9,639 bases of DNA from Paludibacter sp. (lineage in GTDB: Bacteria; Bacteroidota; Bacteroidia; Bacteroidales; Paludibacteraceae). Positions 1 to 6,142 of this stretch are shown piece after piece. The notes under the pieces were generated by a model, which made no database searches, was not told the origin of the DNA, and worked only from the letters and a program-made list of their open reading frames with translations. Position 1 is the first letter of the stretch; the number at the start of each line of letters is the position of its first letter. A program made the translations under genes and the position numbers. The stretch lies in contig JAITXR010000192.1 of assembly GCA_031284665.1 (NCBI GenBank), positions 1 to 9,639 on the forward strand, written 5' to 3'.

Positions 1-363
1 GCTGTGGATACTCCGCAAAAATATATGCTCGAAATTTATAATGAATATGTGGAACGGCGTAACTTTTTAATTGACGGACTAAACCGCATACAAGGCGTTT
101 ATTCACCAATTCCGATGGGGGCATTTTATACTGTAGCGCGCCTGCCAATTGACGATGCCGACAAGTTTTGCGCTTGGCTGCTCAGCGATTTTGAATACGA
201 AGGACAAACTGTAATGATGGCACCCGCATCAGGTTTTTATACCGCACAAGGAGCGGGAAAAGACGAAGTTCGCATCGCATACGTGCTTGATAAAGAAGAA
301 CTTAAAAAAGCACTTGTAATCTTAAAAAATGCCTTAGAAATATATCCCGGGCGAAAAATTTAG
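1..363 (+). CDS. PLP-dependent aminotransferase class I/II, C-terminal fragment
   Basis: The reading frame is open from the first base (GCT GTG GAT...) to the TAG stop, so the gene begins upstream of the window and only its last 120 residues are seen. These match the small C-terminal domain of fold-type I aminotransferases (aspartate aminotransferase-like). A long helix (YNEYVERRNFLIDGL) leads into 'PMGAFYTVARLP', then a 'MMAPASGFY' strand, and then 'DEVRIAYV'. The arginine of 'VRIAYV' (visible residue 91) corresponds to the conserved arginine that binds the substrate alpha-carboxylate. The PLP lysine lies upstream, outside the window. The family moves amino groups between amino acids and 2-oxo acids in the cytoplasm; substrate specificity cannot be read from this part. 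The gene converges with the lyase gene on the other strand, 114 bp away, and I see no clear terminator between them. An internal GTG at position 4 is not a credible start. Confidence 0.88.
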   Translation, partial: AVDTPQKYMLEIYNEYVERRNFLIDGLNRIQGVYSPIPMGAFYTVARLPIDDADKFCAWLLSDFEYEGQTVMMAPASGFYTAQGAGKDEVRIAYVLDKEELKKALVILKNALEIYPGRKI

Positions 364-477
364 TGTCAGTCTAATAAATTAACAGATTAAACCGCGTACT
401 TGAAAATGAAAAGAATGCGCAGAAACCGAATCTCACCGTTCACCATTTTTCCGTAATTCGTAACTGGCCGGATTGTT

Positions 478-2001
478 TCATTGTCTATATATTATTTTTG
501 TTTCGACGGAATGGTCGGTGTAGGTAATTTTTGACAGCACCAAGCCGGAAGTATCGCTGCTTATCATCTGACCAATAGTGTTATAATAGTCCACTTGCAG
601 TATTGCTTTATTGCCTGCCGGAACAGTTTCCACAGAGTTTGGCTCGTTATATTCGGCGTAACCCAAATCGGGCGCAACACCTGAAAAAGCAAAACCAATA
701 TCTGTTCCTCGGTCGATTAATCGACTGTTGGCAGCAGGTTTTAAGAGTGTGATGTCGGGCAATGAGCAATCGGCATTGCGCGGCGCGGTGAGTTGCGTCA
801 TATCAACGCCTGTACTTTGAAAATCGGCAGCAGTGAGTGTAAATGTAAAATTCCAAGTATTGCTTTGCACTGTGCTTGTGGTAGTGTTGATGTTTGTAAT
901 ATGACTGCCGGAAGTTCGCGGGCTGTACGAAACATTGTTTTTCACATTATGCCCATAACCCGCAACATCAACGGTAGTAGCGGCATCCTGTCGATTTACC
1001 ATATTGAAGTTTGTGGGATTGTAGTAGGCTGTGTTGTTGTAAAAATCAATTCCGCCGAGGTGATGATTGGCGTAAAAACCTTGTGCTTTGTTGTCAACAG
1101 CCAAGCAAAAACGAATGATATTGCGCGGAACAATGCTTGGCACACTTGGATTTGCACCCATTCCGTATCCGCCCGATTTAAATCCTGCACCGTTACCCAG
1201 ACTTGCGCCGGCGGTAGAATAGCCGTTTTTGAATGCCCAGCAATTTTCGATAATCACCACCGATTTATTGCTTATCAGGTCGAAACCGTCGTCGCTGTTG
1301 TACCACGCTCTACAGCCGCTAAAGACATTCCCCGGATAGTTTTCGCCGCTGAGATGCCCGCCAAAACCATCTACATTTCCGCCTTTTTTATCTTCCGACA
1401 CATTATCCCAATTATTATACGCATCGCAGTTGAGAATCAGATTGTTACTTCCTTTTGTCATATAAAATCCGATTGCCATACCGTCGTGCATAGCCAAATC
1501 CTCGTAAATGCAATTATTCCCGCCTTCGTGGTGGAAACATTCCGATTGCGTGTGTTCCAAAATTGTAACCTGCGTGCCGACCACTTCTAAATTTCTGAAA
1601 TGCAGGTACGAGCCACTTACAAAAAACACATACACTCTGTAATTTGCAGGTTTTACATTCGCCAAATCGAAAACAGGTCGCTCGCCCGGATAGCCAAAAT
1701 AGCAAATGCGCTTAGTAGCAGTTCCGCTTTTGTCCATTTTGAATACACGCGCAAAAATACCGGAGTATTCCATAACTTGACTTTCGGCAATCTGATACCT
1801 CCCGTCGCGAAAATAGACAGTATCACCCGCTACGACTAAAGTTTGCGCCTTGTTAAGCGTGGCGAAAGGCGACGATATTGAGCCGGAATTACTATCACTG
1901 CCTGTGGTTGCAACATAATATACCGCTGCCGATGAGTGTTGAAAAACAAATGGAAAATTGAGAATTATCAATGCCGAAATGATGATTTTTAGTGATTTCA
2001 T
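478..2001 (-). CDS. Secreted family 9 polysaccharide lyase (pectate/rhamnogalacturonan lyase-like)
   Basis: 507 residues. Residues 1-26 form a Sec signal peptide (KSLK, a hydrophobic core, cut near SSAA). 'YYVATTGSDSNSGS' at 28-41, followed by 'PFATLNKA', is the usual N-terminus of secreted right-handed parallel beta-helix enzymes. Residues 130-360 carry the helix. The PL9 active-site pattern is visible: D211 in 'GNVDGFGGH', D237, D238 and D241 in 'NSDDGFD', and K275 in 'GAGFKSGG'. They are spaced much like the calcium ligands and Bronsted-base lysine of Pel9A (D209, D233, D234, D237, K273). The enzyme should cleave uronic-acid-containing pectin backbone by beta-elimination. PL9 includes both pectate and rhamnogalacturonan-I lyases, and I cannot separate these by eye. 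Residues 454-507, with 'YYNTIGQMI', 'GLVLSKITY' and a basic end, resemble a shortened T9SS sorting domain, which suggests surface or extracellular location. The ATG at 2001 is followed directly by the signal peptide. The GH2 gene lies upstream on the same strand, 476 bp away coding-to-coding start side 2416. Confidence 0.86.
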   Translation of the reverse strand: MKSLKIIISALIILNFPFVFQHSSAAVYYVATTGSDSNSGSISSPFATLNKAQTLVVAGDTVYFRDGRYQIAESQVMEYSGIFARVFKMDKSGTATKRICYFGYPGERPVFDLANVKPANYRVYVFFVSGSYLHFRNLEVVGTQVTILEHTQSECFHHEGGNNCIYEDLAMHDGMAIGFYMTKGSNNLILNCDAYNNWDNVSEDKKGGNVDGFGGHLSGENYPGNVFSGCRAWYNSDDGFDLISNKSVVIIENCWAFKNGYSTAGASLGNGAGFKSGGYGMGANPSVPSIVPRNIIRFCLAVDNKAQGFYANHHLGGIDFYNNTAYYNPTNFNMVNRQDAATTVDVAGYGHNVKNNVSYSPRTSGSHITNINTTTSTVQSNTWNFTFTLTAADFQSTGVDMTQLTAPRNADCSLPDITLLKPAANSRLIDRGTDIGFAFSGVAPDLGYAEYNEPNSVETVPAGNKAILQVDYYNTIGQMISSDTSGLVLSKITYTDHSVETKIIYRQ

Positions 2002-2018
2002 AAGTATGTTTTTTTATG

Positions 2019-2090
2019 GTTTGAATGGTTTGAGCAGTTTGAATGGTTTGAATGGTTTGAATAGTTTGAATAGTTTGAGCAGTTTGAATC
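2019..2090. repeat. 9-bp tandem repeat, 8 units
   Basis: Eight uninterrupted 9-bp units of the form GTTTGAAYR/GTTTGAGCA, in the order ATG, GCA, ATG, ATG, ATA, ATA, GCA, ATC for the last three bases of each unit. The array ends 17 bp before the PL9 start codon, so on the minus strand it lies in the gene's leader or promoter region as repeated ATTCAAAC-type words. Copy number may vary by slippage. Confidence 0.93.
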
Positions 2091-2094
2091 ACGG

Positions 2095-2149
2095 TACACG
2101 GTAAATGGTAAATGGTGCACGAAAAGACTACTAATTAGGATGTTAATCA
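2095..2149. repeat. Direct repeat, copy 1
   Basis: Pairs with 2340-2387. The two copies share an exact 32-bp core (2118-2149 and 2356-2387, CACGAAAAGACTACTAATTA onward to AATCA). They also share a preceding TACACGGTAAATGG. Copy 1 carries an additional 7-bp TAAATGG unit and one substitution (GCACG versus ACACG), which looks like slippage after duplication. Confidence 0.92.
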
Positions 2150-2159
2150 TTATTCTTTG

Positions 2160-2246
2160 TGCCTTTTTGTCTTATTGCCTTTCTGTTTATATAAAAGAGC
2201 GCTTGCGCTTAATAAATAAACAAGAAGACAGAAAGGCAGAAAGGCA
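2160..2246. repeat. Large imperfect inverted repeat with inner hairpin
   Basis: The 31-base arms at 2160-2190 and 2216-2246 are complementary at 24 of 31 positions by hand alignment. They enclose a 25-base spacer that itself contains the palindrome AGCGC-TT-GCGCT (2198-2209). On the plus strand the right arm is followed by eight T (2247-2254), a terminator-like layout, but no plus-strand gene ends here. On the minus strand, the direction of the GH2 and PL9 genes, the hairpin lacks a U-tract, so it is not a canonical terminator for GH2. It might instead act as a processing or stability element between the two genes; this is inference. Confidence 0.7.
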
Positions 2247-2269
2247 TTTTTTTTATTTACGTCATTTCG

Positions 2270-2338
2270 CCGCTCGCGTCGATTTTTAATCGGAGTGTTG
2301 GTTTGTCAAGACACGGATTGCAAATCCGCGCCAGCGGG
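2270..2338. repeat. REP-like palindromic extragenic element (putative)
   Basis: A GC-richer segment than its surroundings. The left end CCGCTCGCG (2270-2278) is mirrored at the right end by CGCGCCAGCGG (2327-2337), whose complement is CCGCTGGCGCG: the same word with two extra bases. Inside are two perfect small hairpins, CGATT-TTT-AATCG (2280-2292) and CGGATT-GCA-AATCCG (2314-2328). This is the form of a dispersed extragenic palindrome or a very short non-autonomous element. No transposase is visible in the window, and other genomic copies cannot be tested here. Confidence 0.5.
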
Positions 2339-2339
2339 A

Positions 2340-2387
2340 TACACGGTAAATGGTACACGAAAAGACTACTAATTAGGATGTTAATCA
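2340..2387. repeat. Direct repeat, copy 2
   Basis: Second copy of the repeat at 2095-2149, shorter by one 7-bp TAAATGG unit. The exact core is 2356-2387. The two copies bracket the inverted repeat and the REP-like segment. Confidence 0.92.
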
Positions 2388-2420
2388 CTTATCACTAATC
2401 GTTAATCACTAATCACTAAT
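2381..2420. repeat. Short TAATCAC tandem array overlapping the GH2 stop codon
   Basis: Degenerate repeats of TTAATCAC, TTATCAC, TAATC, GTTAATCAC, TAATCAC, TAAT. On the minus strand this reads as serial ATTAGTG/TTAGTGA words and includes the GH2 stop codon TAG (2416-2418). The unit contains TAG and TGA, and the roughly 7-bp period rotates the frame, so stops occur in all three minus-strand frames just past the gene. Confidence 0.75.
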
Positions 2421-5277
2421 TATTTTCCGCTTTTTCCCTGAAATCAAAGCACAGTTTCATTTTTATGCCTTCGTCTCCAATTTTTATGCGGATTGTTGCC
2501 GGTTGGCTGTTTGGTCCTTGCTGCCAAGTGGGCTTAAATGAGCGAATTGCAGGTATTTCGTATAGAAACGACAAGTCGCCTTCGGGGAAAGCGGGCATTG
2601 TTCGTTCTCCTTTTTCACCTCCGGCTCTGCCTTTTGGCTCTTCGGGAGTTAATACTCTAAAAAACAATCCGTTACTTTCGCTATAAACCGTAAAATCGCT
2701 TTCCGAAGTTTGCAAAGTTGCCCAATATAAATTTGCGTGATAGCCCTTAAATTCAGGATAAACGAGATTTTCGTAGTTCTCGCCTGTCGTTGTATTATTG
2801 TATGCTTTTTCCCAAAGTCCGTAATTAGTGCCTTTGATGCGGTTTTTCCACACTCGGTATGGTCCTCGTCCAAACCAGCGCATTGCTTTTACCGCAGTTT
2901 CGGGGTAGGAAAATGTAAAGCCCAAACTTGTTATGTTGCTGATGCTCACAGCGTCGTCGAAACCTGTACCCGCACGCGAATTATTAAGCATAACAGCCGA
3001 AAACGACAGCAAACCAGCCGCTGTCATTTCCCAACGAATGGAATCCACGCCACCTTTGTAAAAGAATGTTAAAACTGCATTATTTCCTTCTTCGCGATAT
3101 TTATATTCTTTCACTTCCATTTTAAGCCCCACTGCTATTGGTCCATTATTGAACGAAATCCTGCTTGCCGAATTTTCAACATTAGTAATCAACGCAGTTG
3201 TCAAATCGTAACTTACTCGTACTCCTTTGGCTGCTAAAGTGGCAGTATTTCCGTCTATCGATACCGTTGCTTTGCCTGTTTGTTCTACGGCTTGCAGTTG
3301 TTGTTGAGCGTATTCTTCGGCGCGACGAATGGGCAAAGTCCAGTTGCATATCAGACGTTTGTGAGAGTCGTAAATTTCAAATTCCACCACATCGTTGTTA
3401 AAGAATAAATCGTGCGCAGTCGGCGATTTGAAGATATTGAGTTTTACTGTTTCGCCCGGCTCGGCGGCAGACATTTCCATTTCTGCTTTTATATTGTCAA
3501 CAGGGCGTTTTAGACCTGTGGGCGAGGCGATTTGATAAGTTTTGTATTTCAAAATACAGTCTTTCAGATTGGTATAAAGAAAATTGTTAGTAAAAAACAA
3601 ATCGCCTGAAAACGAAGGAGTTATCATCGTAGTTTGCAATTTTACGGGCGACCACACTTCTCTAATTGTATAAAAACTGCCTTCTTTTTGTCTGTAAGGC
3701 GCCACAATGCCATCGGGAGCATTAGACTGGTCGCTGTCCAAAATTCCATTTTTATCGGAACGCTTTACGGCTTCGTCCACATACGCCCAAATAAATGCAC
3801 CTGCAAATAGCGGGCTTTTCGACCATTTTTCCCAGAAATCCTCCAAACCTGCCCCTCCGCCTTGGTCGTACATTGCGTGCATAGTTTCGGTTGGCATAAA
3901 TACTTTGTAGCCATTATTGAAACGGGCAATACCTGTCTGATATTCAGGATAATGATGTGTGTCAAGGTCGTTAAAATCAGCCCAAGGATGAGTTAAATGA
4001 CGTTTTTGAATGTCGTATTGCGCAAAATATTTATCAACAGCATAATTCCAGCCACCTTCGTTTCCATTATTCCAAATTACTATGCTTGGATGATTTACAT
4101 CTCTGTAAATCATTTCTTTAACAAGTTTTGCGCCCACAGTTTCGTCGTAAGAATTTTGCCAGCCTGCAAGTTCGTCTAAATAAAATAGTCCGAGCGAGTC
4201 GCAAGCATCGAGGAAACTTTTGTCGGGTGGATAATGCGACCGCACTGCGTTAATGTTCATTTCGCGGATTAGTTCGGCATCCTGAACGTTAATTTCCTTA
4301 TTCAAAGTGCGCCCGCCATCGGGGTAGAACGAGTGGCGATTTATCCCCTTCAATACTACTTTTACGTCATTTACATACAGTCCGTCGTTAACCCGAAATT
4401 CAACATCGCGGAAACCGATTTTTTCGCTGTACGAATGAATAATTTTATTGTTTTGGTCGAGTAAATTCAGAGTGAGCTTGTAAATATTAGGCGTTTCGTT
4501 AGTCCAAGTTTTGATATTTTCAAATTGAGTGCTGATAATTTGATTTTCGATGCCTGATTTTAATTTAATGGTTTTTTCGGGCGATTTAATTTTCTCGTCA
4601 ATCGAAGTTATAGATGCCGAAAGTGAATAATTTTCAGGCAATGGAGTATTAAAAATTTCCACATTCAGTTTTCCGTCGGCTTTGGCATCAACGGCGATAT
4701 TTTTGATGTGGATTTGCGGTTTTGCCGACAAATATACCGGACGATAAATTCCACCAAAAAGCCACCAGTCGGCTCGGCGTTCGGCAGCGTTTACCGAGCG
4801 ATTTTCCGAATGTTTCCACACTTTTACTTCGAGTTTGTTTGACGCTCCAAATTTAATTTTATCGGCAATTTCGTAACTGAATTGATAAAAACCGCCTTGA
4901 TGAATTTCACCGACAATTTGTCCGTTAATTTTCACTTCGGTATCGGTCATAACTCCTTCAAATACAATGCTTATTGCTTTCCCTTTCCAATTTTTTGGAA
5001 CTGAAAATTCGTATTGATATTCTCCGATTTCCATACTTGGATTTTTCAATCCTCGCGTGTACCATCTGCCATAAGTATATTCGCCGTAGCCTTGTAATTC
5101 CCATTGCGAAGGTACTTTTATTTTTCCCCATTTGCCGCTGTTCATTCCTTCGGAGCAGCGAAATTTCCAAATTTTCTCATTGCCCAAACCTGTTCCCGAA
5201 AGATATTGAATTTCAGTTTGTTGAGCGTAAAAAGCGATTGTAAAAATCAAAAAAATAAAGCTTGTTAGTGTTTTCAT
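2416..5277 (-). CDS. Secreted family 2 glycoside hydrolase, beta-galactosidase-like
   Basis: 953 residues. A signal peptide spans residues 1-18 (cut near FYA-QQ; no lipobox cysteine). The layout is that of a long LacZ-type GH2. A jelly-roll sugar-binding domain covers about 35-185, with 'IVFEGVMTDTEVKINGQ' and 'WWLFGGIYRPVYL'. An immunoglobulin-like domain follows at 187-290. The TIM barrel spans about 295-545, with 'GINRHSFYP', 'NAVRSHYPP' and 'LFYLDE'. Then come further beta domains and a C-terminal LacZ small-chain-like domain with 'MRWFGRGPY' near 799-807. The catalytic residues are readable: acid/base E407 in 'GNEGGW' and nucleophile E464 in 'MPTETMH'. The family removes terminal beta-linked sugars with retention; beta-galactosidase is most likely, but beta-glucuronidase or related activities exist in GH2. 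No T9SS tail is seen, so a periplasmic location is inferred. It lies upstream of the PL9 gene on the same strand, suggesting joint action on pectin with galactose side chains. No convincing promoter is visible; TTAATTTG at 5314-5321 is one base off the -7 box. Confidence 0.93.
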   Translation of the reverse strand: MKTLTSFIFLIFTIAFYAQQTEIQYLSGTGLGNEKIWKFRCSEGMNSGKWGKIKVPSQWELQGYGEYTYGRWYTRGLKNPSMEIGEYQYEFSVPKNWKGKAISIVFEGVMTDTEVKINGQIVGEIHQGGFYQFSYEIADKIKFGASNKLEVKVWKHSENRSVNAAERRADWWLFGGIYRPVYLSAKPQIHIKNIAVDAKADGKLNVEIFNTPLPENYSLSASITSIDEKIKSPEKTIKLKSGIENQIISTQFENIKTWTNETPNIYKLTLNLLDQNNKIIHSYSEKIGFRDVEFRVNDGLYVNDVKVVLKGINRHSFYPDGGRTLNKEINVQDAELIREMNINAVRSHYPPDKSFLDACDSLGLFYLDELAGWQNSYDETVGAKLVKEMIYRDVNHPSIVIWNNGNEGGWNYAVDKYFAQYDIQKRHLTHPWADFNDLDTHHYPEYQTGIARFNNGYKVFMPTETMHAMYDQGGGAGLEDFWEKWSKSPLFAGAFIWAYVDEAVKRSDKNGILDSDQSNAPDGIVAPYRQKEGSFYTIREVWSPVKLQTTMITPSFSGDLFFTNNFLYTNLKDCILKYKTYQIASPTGLKRPVDNIKAEMEMSAAEPGETVKLNIFKSPTAHDLFFNNDVVEFEIYDSHKRLICNWTLPIRRAEEYAQQQLQAVEQTGKATVSIDGNTATLAAKGVRVSYDLTTALITNVENSASRISFNNGPIAVGLKMEVKEYKYREEGNNAVLTFFYKGGVDSIRWEMTAAGLLSFSAVMLNNSRAGTGFDDAVSISNITSLGFTFSYPETAVKAMRWFGRGPYRVWKNRIKGTNYGLWEKAYNNTTTGENYENLVYPEFKGYHANLYWATLQTSESDFTVYSESNGLFFRVLTPEEPKGRAGGEKGERTMPAFPEGDLSFLYEIPAIRSFKPTWQQGPNSQPATIRIKIGDEGIKMKLCFDFREKAENN

Positions 5278-5334
5278 GTTTTTTTATATTATATAAAGTC
5301 TATTAAAAATTTACAAATTAATTTTGTCCTAACT

Positions 5335-5356
5335 CTAACAGGGTTTAGTCTGTTAG
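5335..5356. repeat. Small inverted repeat upstream of the GH2 gene
   Basis: CTAACAG (5335-5341) and CTGTTAG (5350-5356) form a perfect 7-bp stem with an 8-base spacer. It sits about 60-80 bp upstream of the GH2 start, where an operator or leader hairpin could lie. No T-run follows on either strand, so it does not look like a terminator of the upstream DUF1648 gene. Its role is unknown. Confidence 0.5.
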
Positions 5357-5500
5357 GATGTTTGCGGCTATGTGTACCATTTGTTTACTCTCTCCTTATT
5401 TTTTCTTTACTCTTTTTTGAACACGAAGGCACAAAGGAAGAAGACACGAAGAAAAAAACAATAATTATGATAAATGATGAATAGACCACACACAGTCAAT

Positions 5501-5992
5501 TTATTTTTGTTTCAACTTATAAACCCTTGCAATAAAAACAGTTACTATTAAAAATAGTGCAAATAGCAACAAAAAAATAACAATTCCAAATTGTACATCC
5601 TTGCCAATAGCAATATTAAATGCGCGATTGCCGATATGAGCAAACACAATAATACTAATAAATTTTATATGCCTTATAATGCTTATTCCTGTTTTATTAA
5701 GTTCTTTTTTGTCTATATCTTTTGTGTTGAAAGGATAATTTAAAAATTTAGGATAACGTTCTAATATAGAAAAGCCAATATAAAATATTAACGATATTGC
5801 GGGCAGTAAAAATAAATAATTACGTCCAGCCCAACCATCTACGTCGCCAAGTGCATTAAAATGAATTGGAATTTTTACATCAGGGCTTAAACTGCCGTAA
5901 AATAGCAATGGATAAAACGCATAAAGTAAACCTGCAACTGACAATATCTCCAAAACCCAATAATAAGGCGTTCTGTTAATGAAAAGTTTCAT
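5501..5992 (-). CDS. DUF1648 family four-helix membrane protein
   Basis: 163 residues from the ATG at 5992. The segment at 41-57, 'IPIHFNALGDVDGWAGR', is the hallmark DUF1648 motif (P-x-H-F-N-x-x-G-x-x-D-x-W). It sits between two hydrophobic helices at about 12-32 and 58-76. Two more helices lie at about 108-127 and 134-156, followed by a basic tail (YKLKQK). The protein is therefore an inner-membrane protein with four predicted helices. DUF1648 also occurs at the start of SdpI-type immunity/signalling proteins of Firmicutes, but the second SdpI half is absent here and no toxin-like neighbour is seen, so I do not assign immunity. The frame extends upstream to a TTG at 6025. I prefer the ATG because it is a standard start and precedes the hydrophobic region directly. 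Function is unknown. It is separated from secDF by a strong terminator and probably has its own promoter. Confidence 0.85.
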   Translation of the reverse strand: MKLFINRTPYYWVLEILSVAGLLYAFYPLLFYGSLSPDVKIPIHFNALGDVDGWAGRNYLFLLPAISLIFYIGFSILERYPKFLNYPFNTKDIDKKELNKTGISIIRHIKFISIIVFAHIGNRAFNIAIGKDVQFGIVIFLLLFALFLIVTVFIARVYKLKQK

Positions 5993-6075
5993 AATGCTTT
6001 TGTTATTGTTGTAAATTAATGACAATACAATTAATTAAAAATCCGGTATGAATTAATCGAAAAAACTATTGTTTT

Positions 6076-6084
6076 GCAAATATA
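6076..6084 (-). promoter_or_regulatory. Probable -7 promoter element for the DUF1648 gene
   Basis: On the minus strand the bases read TATATTTGC, an exact match to the Bacteroidota -7 box TAnnTTTG. It lies 83 bp before the ATG at 5992. The -33 region falls inside the secDF terminator hairpin, and the nearest TTG (6100-6102) is about 15 bases away, shorter than the usual 19-21, so the upstream half is weak. Confidence 0.45.
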
Positions 6085-6091
6085 AAAAAAA

Positions 6092-6118
6092 CCTTGACAC
6101 AAAAAATATGTGTCAAGG
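6092..6118 (-). terminator. Intrinsic terminator of secDF (possibly bidirectional)
   Basis: CCTTGACAC (6092-6100) and GTGTCAAGG (6110-6118) form a perfect 9-bp stem with a 9-base loop. On the minus strand the stem is followed by a run of U (A at 6084-6091 on the plus strand), 24 bp past the secDF stop. T-residues at 6120-6126 also allow termination on the plus strand. Confidence 0.9.
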
Positions 6119-6142
6119 CTTTTTTTGTAAAAAGTTATGAAA

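Larger units (their letters stand above)
2002..2415. other. Repeat-rich intergenic region between the GH2 and PL9 genes
   Basis: This 414-bp gap holds no credible gene. From left to right it contains a 9-bp tandem array (2019-2090), the first copy of a direct repeat (2095-2149), a large imperfect inverted repeat (2160-2246), a REP-like palindromic segment (2270-2338), the second copy of the direct repeat (2340-2387) and a short heptamer-like array running into the GH2 stop codon (2381-2420). I found no match to the Bacteroidota -7 box (TAnnTTTG) on the minus strand here. The PL9 gene therefore either uses a non-consensus promoter or is read through from the GH2 gene. Confidence 0.8.

Noticed and set aside
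364..477. Terminator between the aminotransferase and the PL9 gene
   Set aside because: I searched the 114-bp convergent gap and found only 4-bp stems and no stem followed by a T-run on either strand.
793..1590. Long plus-strand open frame opposite the PL9 gene
   Set aside because: It is antisense to a clearly conserved enzyme, its translation has no recognisable domain and is rich in Cys/Ile/Val as expected of a reverse-frame shadow.
2019..2090. CRISPR-like array
   Set aside because: Units are 9 bp, contiguous and without spacers; it is a simple tandem repeat.
1895..2092. Minus-strand frame with an IQT/AQT repeat protein start
   Set aside because: The repeat peptide is simply the 9-bp tandem array read in frame, and the rest overlaps the PL9 signal-peptide region in another frame; there is no independent coding signal.
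2310..2332. tRNA-Cys-like anticodon arm (TTGCAAA loop)
   Set aside because: A short stem with a GCA-containing loop is present, but no acceptor, D or T arm (no GGTTCGA-type T loop) can be found around it; it fits better as part of a palindromic repeat.
2416..5277. GH2 as a lipoprotein
   Set aside because: No cysteine follows the hydrophobic signal core (FYAQQ), so a normal Sec cleavage is more likely.
5501..6025. TTG start at 6025 for the DUF1648 gene
   Set aside because: It adds an Asn-rich, poorly conserved-looking 11-residue extension, whereas an ATG at 5992 sits just before the first membrane helix.
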